A stretch of DNA of 64,000 nt from Cercis canadensis (GCA_003255065.1 QAOA01000567.1:186001-250000); one strand, 5' to 3'; shown: positions 22,153 through 33,564, counted from the stretch's first letter. Numbers and translations are program-made. The notes: generated by a model from the sequence alone, not told the origin.

Positions 22153-24499
22153 TCAGTCTACTTCCCCTTGGCCTTGTTCATCAACATTTCCTAATTCTTC
22201 ATCCTCTGGATAAGGTTTTTTATATGCATAAGTCAAGGAGTAGTAGACAAAAAAGCACAGGGCGGCAATGTTCAATATTCCTAGTATTAGAAAATACCTG
22301 TCTAACTGGCTAGTGTTAATGGAATCCTTGAACCAAACACTAAAAATCAAAATACATGGCACGGTTAGAAGCTTTCCTGTACCGATCACAAATTCAGTGA
22401 AGGGATCCACAAGCTCCTTCATTGATTCAGGTACGTAATTAGAGTAAAATTTCACGAGCCCTTCCTTAGCAAGTCCTTCCATTAGTCCTGAAAGCAAAAA
22501 CTGGGGAATTAAGACTTGCATACTCATGGAGACTTCTCTGTCTCGGCTTCCAACAATTCCTCCTTTTCTGGTTAAAGACAGTCTATGAAGCTCCACCGGG
22601 CCCGTCGTGAAGCAGCAAAGCACAGCACACACCATCCCTGCACCAATCCTCACAATTGTGATTCCTTGTTTATGTTTCTTTAATTTCTTTGAGTTGAACA
22701 AGGCAATGACTGCAGAACTCGTGATGGAACTGATAATAAATAAAAAATTGACTTAAAAATCAGGCTTCAAGGTATCAGCTTGCTCAACAAAGAAAGTATT
22801 CGCCGAAGCCACAACCAAACTAAATGACCAAAAAGTGAATGACATATGCATTAGTGAACAAAAGCGCTTTACTTCCCTTACTTCCTTGACAGTGCAGATC
22901 TCTCCATTCTTCTCTTGCTTTTCTTGCTCTTCTGGGCTGAAATCAAATTCAAATTCCACTCTATTTATAGCAGCTTTGTCCAACCATCTCCATAGTTTTG
23001 GAACTTCAGGTTCCAATCGAATTTTACCATTCCTTTTAAAATAGAAGTTTTCTTTATGGTTCTTCCAGTAATATCCCCCTTCGGAATCCGGGTATTTGAG
23101 GTTCGATTTCCTTGGAGCTGCTATGAAGACTCTATAAATTTTATACAGAGGGCTTCCACATGGTTCTTCAAAGCTGTAGCAGAAGCAGCCAGAGTAAAAC
23201 AATAGATAAGTAGCTCCCATTAACAATGCCGCAACCTTGAAAGTTGTTTTCCATTGTGTTTCATTGTCTGTAGGCGAAAGGAAGGAGGCTACGAGAGCTC
23301 CAGAAATAGTACCACTGCAAAACCAGATACAATTACTCCGATTAATACGCTTTTTCTCTTTATTTTGCTCTCCATTTTCTGAGTTGATCTTCCTTCTGTA
23401 TTTGTTAACAGCACTACTAAACCAGATACAATTACTCTGATTAATACGCTTTTCCTCTTTATTTTGCTCTCCATTTTCCGAGTTGATCTCCCTTCTGTAT
23501 TTGTTATCTTCTGGGTTTTGATATTCCGAGCCTATGTCTTTGTTTTTTTTGTTTCTTCCACTGTCTGGATCCTCTGAGTTGATCTCTCTGCTTTCTTTGC
23601 TGTCTTCCCCACTTCGATATTCTGAGCTTATCTCTTTGTTTTCTTTGTTTATGCCACTGTCTGGATCCTATGAGCTGATCTCTCTGCTTTCTTTGCTGTG
23701 ATGTTCTGAGTTTATCTCTTTGTTTTCTTTGTTTATGCCACTGTCTGGATCCTCTGAGCTTATCTCTTTGTTTTCTTTGTTTTTGCCACTGTCTGGATCC
23801 TCTGAGTTGATCTCTCTGCTTTGTTTGCTGTCTTCTCCATTTTGATGTTCTGAGCTGGTCTCTCTTCTTTCTTTGTTTTGATGCTCAGAGTTGACCTCTC
23901 TGCTGTGCCCTGTGCTTTGTTTAACTTTCTCCTTCAATTGATATCTGAGAAAGGCTGAAGGTCGTGAAGCTCTACCGAGTGCTATTAGTGTCACTGCTGT
24001 ACAGAACATGCCAGTGTCTTCGGAGGTCCAAAATAGCAATAATCCCTGAAATAGGAGTTGTGGGAAAATTTTGAGACTTGTGTGAGAAATTTCCAAACGC
24101 TTATGTATAAGAAGCACATGTACTAGTGGTTACCATAACATAGGATGCCGTGCATAAGAGAATCACATTGAAACAACCTGTGTAGGATTCTAAGACATGG
24201 GTTACAATGACGAAGATGGATGATAGGCCATCTTGCAGATTAACAACAATAGCAGCTTTACGCATACTCAAATGCCATATTCCAGTGAAATAATCCATCA
24301 AGACATTAACCACTCCAAATGTCGCTAAGCTTTGGCTAAAAATCAAACCTGAAGTTAATTAAAAAGAAACAGAGAATCAGTGTGCTAAGCAGAGAAAATT
24401 CAGAACTTGGTGAATTTAGGTTTAGTAGAGATTACCCCAAATGAAAGGAGGAGTCTTGGAGAGGACAATATTTTTGTTCAACCACCTAATGATCTTCAT
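22153..24499 (-). pseudogene. NPF-b: NPF transporter pseudogene with expanded acidic repeat
   Basis: Exons 24436-24499, 24134-24348 and 22153-24045, with the same splice positions and phases as NPF-a and NPF-c. Exon 1 reads MKIIRWLNKNIVLSKTPPFI. Exon 3 is one continuous frame of 631 codons broken only by TAG at 23668-23670 and TAA at 22753-22755. The TAG is a GAG-to-TAG type change inside one repeat unit. The TAA sits next to a small deletion before FLFIISS. Between KEKVKQ and the next helix, about 23290-23930, an expanded hydrophilic repeat (SEDPDSGxNKENKEI and related units) replaces the short loop of the paralogs. LDKAA and TVKEVREVK are kept. Translation through both stops would give 723 residues, well above the usual 550-600. 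Probably nonfunctional; sequencing error at either stop cannot be excluded. Confidence 0.85.
23290..23930 (-). repeat. In-frame coding minisatellite in NPF-b exon 3
   Basis: Imperfect units of SEDPDSGxNKENKEI, SEHQN..., and SKESREI alternate. They are followed by two copies of a 99-bp unit reading NKYRR.INSENGEQNKE and KRIN.SNCIWF. All units preserve the reading frame, consistent with unequal exchange in an expressed ancestor. The paralogs have only about 25-30 residues at this place. Confidence 0.85.
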
Positions 24500-25199
24500 T
24501 GCGGTTGTGGGTTGTGATATTTTCCTGCAATAGACTGATAGATACTAACAGTACAGAAAAACCAGTTTTAATTTGTCAAGCATAATCATAACCATGGACT
24601 ATAGCGAAGTATAAATATAAATATTCAAACATCATATAAAACTAGCAGCCTCAGGTAACATAAAGTTAATTGCAATCACATGATTACTATCTCATAAATT
24701 GACCAAATGAACGAATCAAGTAGACTTCATTAAAAAAAAGTTCACTAAGATTCATAGGACACTATCATAATGTACTTAAAGGTCGTTACGACTCGAATGA
24801 CGAACTTTTTTTTAAAGAAAGATTTAGTTTTTCGAAAAGAAAACTTAGAATCTTTACCAATTGTATTAAGAAAACAGAAAACAATTAAAAAATCTCTTTT
24901 TATAAAATATAGAAATAGTACAATATAAAAAAAAATATACTAAATAAAAAATTCAACTTTTGTCCAAAAAAAATGAAGATTTTTGCATGGTAAATAATAC
25001 TCCATTCCATACTCCATTCCATAGACTCCATAAATCTCAATGGGTCTCTTTGGCCTTGGTGAACATCTCCATAAAATTAGAACAAAACATAGAAGATTAG
25101 CATAGTAAGAATGACACACTGCACACGTAAATTTACACTATATTTATACAAGTATATATAATATAATTGATTTAAAACTTTGAAAAAAAAATTAGGTGT
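24500..25199. other. 5' flank of NPF-b
   Basis: No gene. A short block near 24970-25030 (AATACTCCATTCCATA) resembles parts of the tandem repeat at 56600-57710. Confidence 0.5.
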
Positions 25200-25790
25200 C
25201 ATGTTTAAATTTGAGGACTAATTGACAAAAAAAATATAAACTAACAAAATATTTACAGAAAATGGGTACTCTACAAATTTACTACAAAAATGAAATACTT
25301 TTAATTAAAGAGAGACACGCTATATTGGAAGTAGCGATTTTATTGGAGTTATGTTACATTAATGAAACGGGACACTAGATCTTAATTGCATGCTTAATTG
25401 CAAAACAAACACGCTACATTGAGATAACGTTTTTCTCCTTGTCACGTTGTTCCCAAAATAGCATGTTTCTTGTTGTCACACTACTTTGAAATAGCATTTT
25501 ATTTGGAATCACGCTACTTTGCAAAATAATGTGACACATTGTAAATGAAAAGTTGAACAACCCGAATTGAATGACTATCCCGCTACATTAATGTAGCATG
25601 ACTCCAATATATTTGCTACTTCCAATATAACACGTCTCTCTTTATTTGTATGTCCATGAATAAATTAATTAAAAGTATCATATTTATGTAATAATTTTGT
25701 ATGGCAAATTGACACTAATCATACATTTTTACAAACTATTTACACAAATTGAGTAGTTTCCAAACTATTTACTTAAAATTGGTAGTTTTA
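25200..25790. mobile_element. Foldback (inverted-repeat) MITE-like element
   Basis: The arm 25300-25380 (AGAGAGACACGCTATATTGG and onward) pairs with the reverse complement of 25570-25650. Weaker pairing extends outward through TACTTTTAATTAA on both sides. Several ACGCTACATT-type motifs lie in the loop. Exact ends and target duplication not determined. Confidence 0.55.
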
Positions 25791-25971
25791 AATATTTTAT
25801 TAATTTTCAAGCGATAGAGAAATACATTTTACATGTGTAAAACATGTATAAACTGAACACGTTTTAGAGCATTTGACCTCAAAAGCATGTCTACTTTCAC
25901 ATGAAAACACTTAAAAAAGTGTAAAAAGAAACATGTTTTACATCAAAAGCGTATTCTCAAGAAGTAGGTTT

Positions 25972-26209
25972 TACCTTTAAAGTGTGTTTTCAAACAACAC
26001 GTTTTTGCTGTAAAGCGTGTCCCTCCAAAGCGTCTTTGAATTTTTTTTTTTTGCGGGGGGAAGGGGGTTGGTTGCAAAGGCTGATGGGGTNTACCTTTAA
26101 AGTGTGTTTTCAAACAACACGTTTTTGCTGTAAAGCGTGTCCCTCCAAAGCGTCTTTGAATTTTTTTTTTTGCGGGGGGAAGGGGGTTGGTTGCAAAGGC
26201 TGATGGGGT
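25972..26209. repeat. Direct duplication around an N (26091)
   Basis: About 119 bp (25972-26090) repeats at 26092-26209 with only a homopolymer length difference, meeting at a single N. Probably an assembly artefact. The ORFs on both strands here are created by it. Confidence 0.9.
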
Positions 26210-26800
26210 AAATAATCCAGCCACTGACCAAACTTATATGAACAAAAAAATTCATTTATTAAATTCAAAACAAAAACCAAGATTCTTTTGCCTTCTTGTT
26301 CTATTAAATTTGCCGCAAACCCACGCAATAAAGTGTAATAGGAAGATAATGCTTCTTTAGAGGAAAAAAATATTATTAAGATTAGTATACTCTATTCAAA
26401 ATTGCATTAATAAGAAAGACTCCTTTCAAAAGAGAGGAGTATGGCAGAGTGCGCGTGCTTTTTAGTATGGACTATGTAGGACGGTTGAAGTGGGTCGTTG
26501 ATTGTATGACTCACCAACTCGCTATTGGAATCTTTAACCCAATGTTTCAAAACTTGCGGCCTATGGTATTCCTCAACGGCTATTATGTGGGATTTTGTGA
26601 CCAAACGTAGGTCCCCTTACCAGCAAAGTTACTCTTAATTATCATCATGAAATGTTCTTGCACACAGACTCTTAGAACAATCATTTCATTTCCACTAAAA
26701 TTGCAAAAAAATTTAGAGCAATTTTAATGGAGTTTTGAAATAAAATTAGTAATTATTGATTTCATTAAATGTTAACCTCAATTTTAAATAAATACTCACT
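26210..26800. other. Intergenic stretch, nothing recognised
   Basis: AT-rich; short frames near 26407-26604 have no recognisable features. Confidence 0.5.
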
Positions 26801-26804
26801 CCTT

Positions 26805-27076
26805 CTGGTCTTTTTTATTTGTCATTTATAAAATACATAGAAATTAAAAAAGTCATTAAATAGAACCTTTCATGAATATTTACTTATCTCCTCAAAATAC
26901 CTTTTTTTTTTTATTGAAGTACTCTTATTAATTGAACATTTCATGAAGATAATATTTGTGATAAGGGTAAAACTAAAAACAAATAATTAATACAGCTTTA
27001 GTTTTAAGAAAGTGACAATTAAAAAAGACTAAGAAAAATTAATTAAAACACATTTAAAAACAACAAGAGGGAGTAC
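26805..27076. mobile_element. Stowaway-like MITE, copy A
   Basis: Begins near TACTCACTCCTTCTGGTC and ends AAGAGGGAGTA, so the ends are inverted CTCCCTC-type repeats flanked by TA, as in Stowaway-like MITEs. It is about 270 bp and AT-rich. A second copy with similar flanks follows at 27152, so the MITE and its flanks were duplicated in tandem (period about 345 bp). Confidence 0.6.
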
Positions 27077-27151
27077 ATAAATGAGTTCATCCAAACTGTA
27101 ATTTTGTCAACAAAGATAATTAAATATCAAGTTCAATGTTAGATAAATACT

Positions 27152-29636
27152 TACTCCCTCTAGTTCTTTTTATCTTTCTTTTAAAAAAGATGGATAGGAA
27201 TTAAAAAAATCATTAAATTTTCTTTATTCCTATAAAATATTTGCTTATCTTCTCAAACTAAATTTTTTAATAAAGAATTATTTTTATTGAACATTTCATA
27301 AAGATAATGGGTGTGATTAGGTGTGTAAGCAAAACCACAAAATGACTAAACCGAACCGGACCGGAGGTAAACTGAACTAAATCGAGGGGATCGGTCTGGT
27401 TTTTCAATTTTTATATCTGAAAAACTGAATTGGTAGGTTCGGTTTTCGATTTAAATAGGAGAGAAAACTGATGTAAAACCGAACCTAACCGGACATATTA
27501 AAACTACGTTGTTTTACTAGTTTTTTGAATTTCATAATCAATTCCTCTTCTCTTCTCTTCTCTCGACCTTTGCTATTCTCCCTCTCTGAAATCTCTAAGC
27601 CTCTCAGTCTCCCTCAACCTCTCACTTCAATCTATCTCATGCTCTATTGTCTCGCAGTCGCCAGTCCCCGCTGTCTCTCGGTTGTCCGTTGATGCCTTGG
27701 GCTCTGTTGGCTTACAGTTATTGATGGCACTCAAGAGTGCAGCAGTTGAAGGAGTAATGGTGCGTGTTGGTCTGTTCTATTAATATCTGTTGTTATTGTA
27801 GCTGCTCTCCCAATCTTGTGAGTCACCAAGTTCTTGTAGAAAACATGGATTTTCTTCTAGCGAAATGAAAGGTGAAGTTAGGGCTATAAATTTATAAACA
27901 TAATCCTCTTTTATCTTGCTAATATTCCAGATTTATCCTCATGTCATAACCAAGGGAAGGGGGAGGGGGATTATGTGCTCTGTGCATTCAACAGTTATCA
28001 GTATTTATATGATGGGGCAAGAACATTAGATGCACTCAACATCCTTGTAAATTAGGAATAGATATAAATGAGGAAGCTACTATTCAAAGTCCTCATTTGT
28101 TTTCCATTTTAATTTTTCTTTCATTGGTTTTTACTTATAATTTCTAAATTATCAGCTTTTTTATGAGTCTGTATTATGTTTCGTTGTTATAATAGTAGTT
28201 CTCAACCGGTTTACCAGAGAGCCTGCAGTTACCTTTGTTGAGAACTTTGCCTGGACTTGGGAACTGTTCTCATAGATTGCATCATTGAAATTCTGAATTG
28301 TTCCTTACCTTCGCTCTATTTGTGTGCGTGAGAAAGAGAGAGCATTTGAATTTTGCAAGCTGAATGTTGTGAATTAAGAACGGAGTGACAAATGAAGTAA
28401 GGGTGTTTGCTGATACTGAAACGCTTCCTTCATAGTGTCTGTTTCTTGCTGTTTTGAATGATCATCATCACAATCAATATTTCTCTAGCCTTCTCCTTAC
28501 TTTTGTAATCTAGTAGTATATATATCCACTAGATAGAGAGACTTATCATTTTGTCTTTAATGACATGGACTCTCTGTATAAAGATGCTTAATTTTAAAGG
28601 TTGGTTTGTAACTGTGGGTTTAGATTCAAAAGCGTCTATAGTAGGTATATTTGAAAGCCAGGTAGAGGATTAGGGGATAGGTTGATTGATTTCACAACTG
28701 CAGTGATGATAGAGGAGATGATACATTTTCTATTTGGTCATATTCCTTGCTCTGGCCTGCATCTAGTTGTAAGTTTATTTTACTGATTGGTTATATGCAT
28801 GATTTGTCTTATTTCCTTATTACCTTAAGCATGGCTGTAAAGAAGCTAACTGGTTTAGGCCTCTGTACTCCATATTAAAGATTTCATTAGGATTTTCTTC
28901 TAGTGGTTTTGTATTTTCAAGGATCAGAATTTGAAGAGTTTAAGCTTGATTTATGTTGTTGGGCCAGTTTGTAATTGAATTTAAGTTCTTGGATGATTTG
29001 TACTATGACAATCATGATAGAGAAGGCGGATTTTTTTATTTTTATTTTTGGATAAAGAACAGATATGATGGTTTTGTAAAGTTAGATAGAGGATATATTC
29101 TACATGATGAAAGTTCTTTGTTAAATCAAGAGCGCATTTGGGTGGTTAGCATAAGTTGATAAATGAGTTTTGTCTTATAATTTCTAAACTACAAAGTTTA
29201 TGTTTTCTTCTGAATGACTTCTGAGATAATATTGTGATTACCTCTGTTTGTCTATGTATGTGTGGGTTTTGGTGTATTTATGTCACAAATTCTAAATAAG
29301 TTGGACCATGGTAATTTGGATAAGTTGAAATTGAAAAGATATTAATGCTAGTATATGACCTGTGCAGTTTTTTTGGCAAAACCAATCAAACTGAACTGGT
29401 TCGGTTCTGCTCGATTTTACATTTAAATTTTTGAAAAATTGAACCAAGATGGTCTAACCGGTTTGGTGTCGGTTTCGGGTGTAAACCAGACCGATTACAC
29501 CCCTAGGTGTGATGAGGGTAAAACTAAAAAAAAAAATTAATTAATTAATACAGCTTTAATTTTAAGAAAGTGATAATTAAGAAAGACTAGGAAAAATTAG
29601 TTAAAACTAACATATAAAAACAACGAGAAGGAGTAC
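27152..29636. mobile_element. Stowaway-like MITE, copy B, split by a hAT element
   Basis: Left part 27152-27317 starts ACTCCCTCTAGTTC. The right part 29506-29636 ends AGAAGGAGTA. Together they rebuild a copy of 26805-27076. The hAT element 27318-29505 lies between them. Confidence 0.65.
27318..29505. mobile_element. Nonautonomous hAT element with perfect 8-bp TSD
   Basis: Starts TAGGTGTGTAAG and ends TTACACCCCTA. GGTGTGAT flanks both ends (27310-27317 and 29506-29513). Subterminal zones contain many AACCGG/CCGGTT and GGTTCGGTT motifs, as is usual for plant hAT elements. The CT-rich stretch near 27540-27620 resembles the 5' leaders of the other hATs in this window. No transposase and no recognisable captured gene in the 2.2 kb interior; the short ORF at 28953-29159 is unsupported. 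Confidence 0.9.
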
Positions 29637-30711
29637 AGGAACTCATGCAAACTGCAAATTTGTCACCAAAGTTCACTGAGAATTTTTCTCGATATTTGGT
29701 GAATTTGATGGCAGCCTATTATTTTGGAAGCAAAGGCCACAGCAGTTTGGCTTGACAAAAACTATCGTCCTCTTCGAATTCCAGCAGAGATGAAGTCTAA
29801 ATTTGTACAATATCTTCCAAATGAAGAGTCAAATAATTTAGCCACCAATTGAAGTCATAGTGGAGAGAGTTTTTTGGTTAACAAAACATTAAAATAGGCA
29901 ATTGTTCCTATGCTTGCCTTGAATTTGGCTTGTGGGTTGGGAAGGGGAAAAAGAAGCCTCGGTAATGGAGAATCTAGTAAATTATTTTCATGAAAATAAG
30001 TCTCTCAGTTTTAGACTAAATATCTGCTGGAATTGTTATACTCTTCGATCTTTTGATGTTTCTGTGTGATGCCACTATCTGTAAGACCAATGTTTATATT
30101 AGAGATTTCAAGCATCCTTGCCAATCCATGTATACTTGGTTTATTATTGTGTCAAGGGAATGTGTTCAGGCCCTCTGGTGGAGATTGATGCCAAATTATC
30201 GAATCGTGTGCAGATGTGCCGCAAGGTGAATGAAATGAAGAATTGAGAAGCTACAATAAAGAAACTGACTTGACTTTTATAGAAAGAGAGATTAGCTCAC
30301 ACGTCAAAAGATTACTCAAATGGAGATGGGAATGTGCTTTTGGCTGCAAAAGATTACCCCAGATACGATAATATCGATATTTAAAGAACAAAGATAATAG
30401 TGTAGTACTGTTTTGTAATTCTCTCATATGAAATACCATGTAACTTCTGAGATATTTAAGCATCCATGAAAAGTATATTGTTCTACCCAAAATTCTAGAC
30501 AGTGTAGTAGTACAATACAGTCCTGGTGCATCTCTAAGCTCCCAGGAGAAAATTGAGTCCAAAATAAATTTGAAGAGTTTTATTATTTTACTTTGATTTA
30601 ATTAGTTTAGCCATTAGACATTTCCGTCATATAAGAAAATAATAAAATGTTGGTTGACGCATGCCTAGTGTCACAAAATAGCTTATGTCTTCATGTTAAT
30701 GTTACAATTTT
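29637..30711. other. Intergenic stretch, nothing recognised
   Basis: Contains an open minus frame at 30251-30562 with no recognisable domain and no sign of splice structure. I cannot support a gene here. Confidence 0.5.
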
Positions 30712-30984
30712 AGAGTAAACCTACATTTGAGTCCTCGAAAGATTAGAATTTTAACAAAATCGTCCTTAAAAGATACAAAACTACAAATTGGTCCTCAAAA
30801 GATAGGATATCCATAACAAAATAGTCCTCCGTTAGTGAGGTCTGTTAACAGGTAACAGAATTGCTGACGTGTCACCGTTAAATGCTTGCATGACACGTTA
30901 AGTTGACACGGTGGCATATGACGTGGATTATAAACTCGATGGGTGCTTGGGCTGCAACTTTTTCCCGGATGAGAAGAAGAACAA

Positions 30985-31095
30985 TGGCAGGAACAAACAG
31001 CAGAAGAGGAACAAGAAGAAGTAGAGGGGAGTGAGACAGAGGCCATGGGGGAAATGGGTGGCGGAGATCTGAGACCCGAGACGGGCAATTAGGAT
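30985..31095 (+). pseudogene. AP2/ERF domain fragment in the left TIR
   Basis: Reads KRNKKK, a stop, then [15 protein letters not shown], a stop, then DPRRAI, the start of an ERF-type AP2 DNA-binding domain ([19 protein letters not shown]). Compared with the right arm it lacks the following [19 protein letters not shown] part, so the two arms differ by an internal deletion of about 160 bp. Nonfunctional. Confidence 0.8.
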
Positions 31096-31132
31096 CACTT
31101 TAAATTCTGACTTTGAAGTTCCACTGGGTCTC

Positions 31133-31420
31133 AGGTTTGTGCCTTGGTGTGGAACAAGAATGAAAGAGTTACTCAGTTCTCATGGTTTTGCCCAGAATCA
31201 ACTAACACTTTGGAAATACCCATCCATGGTGAAAATGGCGGAGCTCACTGGTCATATTTCTAGAGTTCTTTTTATGGCTCAGATCCCAGATGGTTGCACT
31301 GTGGCATCAGCAGCAGCAGATGAGACATTGCAATTCTGGAATGTTTTTGGAGCACCAGAAGCAACTAAACCTGCTCCAAAAGCAGGAGTTGAGCCCTTCT
31401 CACACGTCCGTATTCGATAA
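31133..31420 (+). pseudogene. CDC20: CDC20 C-terminal exon fragment captured by the MULE
   Basis: Reads [10 protein letters not shown], then after a 2-base loss [30 protein letters not shown] and [16 protein letters not shown], ending HVRIR and TAA. This is the last WD40 blades and the C-terminal IR dipeptide of plant CDC20, the anaphase-promoting-complex activator. The CAG before VCALVW looks like a retained splice acceptor, so the capture was from genomic DNA. The frameshift and the missing N-terminal three quarters make it a pseudogene. ADETLQ replaces the usual GDETLR. Confidence 0.88.
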
Positions 31421-31879
31421 GTAGTAATGTAGCTATCATGCAAAATCTTGAGAAGGATTATTAACATTTCTTATGGGACAAAGAATAGCATTACCGTAGC
31501 AAGATCCCATTCCTGTTGAGTACTTAATCAAAGTTATACATCTACAATCTAACAAAGGTTTGTTGTGTGTGGATAGGAATAGGATGAGGCTGTGCCAAGT
31601 GATACTTAAGTCTACCAATTGTGATGTTCACCATAGGCATGTAGGAGATGCATAGAGGTATGGTGTATATGTGGATTCTGGGGACTTTGATCTACATTCT
31701 GATATGCTAGCAGTGAAAAACTTCCAGTTCCTTTGCTCGTGGAAGTCACTTAAATGTGACAAACCACGTATATCGTTCTCTTGTGCTTGATTTCTTTCTT
31801 TTCTATTTCTTATACCAGTTATGCAGACCTTAAGATAGAAAACAAATATAAGTTTCTAACACAAAAATATTATTGAAAT

Positions 31880-32265
31880 CTCAATGATGCAGACAACTCA
31901 AAATGCAAGGTGGAACTCCCAAAGTTTGATGAAATCCAAGACTGGTAAGAATTATGCACTAACTGAAGGAAATATAGCGCTCAAGAGGGTGGTCGAATCC
32001 ATTGCAAATGGTGATTCGCATGCTCCTTTTAGGGACAGTCTCTATCTGCTGAAATCTCCTCGTCAGAAATTCCATAACTAGGTATATCAACATTGCTTAC
32101 ACCAGAAACTTCTTCTCCAGTCAATTATTTTTCATTGCGACCTCCAGGCTCAAGACATGCAACTTGTAAATCAGACCCAGTGATATCAGATATAACTTCC
32201 TTCACATTGCTGCCGTGTTCACTGTCAGTGTCGTCTCCAATATACTGAACAATATAAGAAGCCAT
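31880..32265 (-). pseudogene. Unrecognised acidic reading-frame remnant inside the Pack-MULE
   Basis: The minus strand from ATG near 32263 reads MASYIVQYIGDDTDSEHGSN, VKEVISDITGSDLQVACLEP, one stop, then TGEEVSGVSNVDIPSYGISD and EEISADRDCP. Acidic and serine-rich with a single in-frame stop, it looks like an N-terminal exon of a host gene, possibly a third captured fragment. I do not recognise the family. The plus-strand ORF 31884-32081 overlaps it and is less convincing. Confidence 0.35.
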
Positions 32266-32689
32266 AGAGAAATGCAAGAGAGAATATTGGTGTCATTATT
32301 TTGAAAGCAAAAGAACTGGTATGATTACGCTTGACAGAACCTTCTCGTCTTCAAATGAAGACAGATATCTCTTTTTCATGTGGATCCCAATTTTTAAAAA
32401 GAAAATAAAGTTAAGAGAATAAATTTTTAAGAATTTATCATCATCGTTCATCAAAATTTTAATTTCTTGATTGTTGAAAAGTTATTTGCAAGCTTTTTTA
32501 TTTTTCTGAATAAAATTTTTCTGATCTGTTCCATTACCACATGTTGCTTATCTTGTCTAAAGATCATTGCGGGTGATGACCCTGGAAATCATATTCATTA
32601 TGAGTTGAGTGCAAACAAGATATTAGAGAATTATAGCTAGGCTTCAAGATAGGACAAAGTTCCAGCAGATTCTAAAAGAGAAAAGCTCT

Positions 32690-33028
32690 ACAACTTGACT
32701 TTGAAATTTGTCTCAACTTGACTTATGAGATTTACACTCTCTTGGTCTCTAAGTCCTAGGGGAACTTCGAAGTCAGACTTTAAAGTGATCCTTTCCTGGT
32801 TACCATGGGAACAAGAAGCTTCCTCATTTAAGTCACGATGGTCGTCTAAACCACAATTCTCTTTAACATCCCCTTGAGATGAGCCCACGGAACTCGATTG
32901 CGGCTTTATCGTAAGCTCTTGCGGCTTCCTCTGCAGTATTGAAGGTATCCAACCATACCCAGATTGCCCGTCTTGTCTCTTGGATCTCTGCGGCCCATTT
33001 CCCCCATGGCCTCTGTCTCACTCCCCTC
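32690..33028 (-). pseudogene. AP2/ERF domain fragment in the right TIR
   Basis: The minus strand reads [48 protein letters not shown], nearly the whole AP2/ERF domain with the WLG motif changed to WLD. The frame then shifts into [20 protein letters not shown] and [14 protein letters not shown]. The [10 protein letters not shown] part is also in the left arm next to the shortened AP2. Several changes at DNA-contacting positions and the frameshift argue against function. ERF family certain; group not. Confidence 0.8.
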
Positions 33029-33343
33029 TACTTCTTCTTGTTCCTCTTCTGCTACTTGTTCCCGCCATTGTTCTTCTTCTCATCCGGGAAAAAGTTGCAG
33101 CCCAAGCACCCATCGAGTTTATAATCCACGTCATATATCACAGTGTCAACTTAACGTGCCACACAAGCAGTTAACGATGACACATCAGCAATTTCGTTAC
33201 CGGTTAACAGATCTCACTAACGGAGGACTATTTTATTATGGATGTCCTATCTTTCGAGGACCAATTTATAGTTTTGTATCTTTTAAGGACGATTTTGTTA
33301 AAATTTCAATCTTTGGAGGACTCAAATGTAGGTTTACTCTTAA

Positions 33344-33530
33344 AAATTTTAACAAAATTTTTCGTTGGAATTATTTTTTTCAAAAGCGAATTCCAATGAT
33401 AATATTCCGTTGGCATTTTTGTTAGAATTTTGCAATTCCAATGGTTGCTTCTCCAACGACCCAAATTCTGTTGAAATTTAAAATTTTAACGAAAAAATTT
33501 TTTTGGAATCTAGGAATTTTTTTTGTAGTG
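33344..33530 (-). mobile_element. CACTA element terminus (truncated)
   Basis: On the minus strand starts CACTACAAAAAAAATTCC at 33530 and contains several TTCCAACGGAAT-like subterminal motifs of the same type as the CACTA element at 10348-14505. No partner end was found; the left side is the Pack-MULE. Probably a remnant of a larger CACTA copy. Confidence 0.65.
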
Positions 33531-33537
33531 ATTTATT

Positions 33538-33564
33538 ACTATATATATATATATATATATATAT
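33538..33564. repeat. (AT)n microsatellite
   Basis: Simple TA dinucleotide run, immediately after the CACTA terminus. Confidence 0.9.

Larger units (their letters stand above)
30712..33340. mobile_element. Pack-MULE-like element with long TIRs carrying CDC20 and ERF fragments
   Basis: Long terminal inverted repeats: the left arm is about 30712-31134, the right arm about 32757-33340. They start AGAGTAAACCTACATTTGAG on each strand and include GAGGAC..TTTGTTA motifs. Flanking 9-mers TACAATTTT and TAAAAATTT agree at 7 of 9 positions, so the 9-bp duplication is only suggestive. AP2/ERF coding sequence is part of both arms, and a CDC20 3' exon lies just inside the left arm. No transposase. The middle (31430-32690) contains further gene-like but unrecognised pieces. 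Confidence 0.75.

Noticed and set aside
22754..22800. Short intron removing the TAA at 22753 of NPF-b
   Set aside because: The only nearby GT...AG pair would be 23 nt, too short for plant splicing; a nonsense change is simpler.
25943..26328. Repeated ORFs KTCCLKTHFKG on the minus strand
   Set aside because: Produced by the duplicated contig end around the N at 26091.
30795..31088. Serine-rich minus ORF (and its plus-strand twin at 32964-33425)
   Set aside because: Antisense shadow of AP2/ERF sequence in the two inverted arms; the open frame comes from GAAGAAG-type codons read in reverse.
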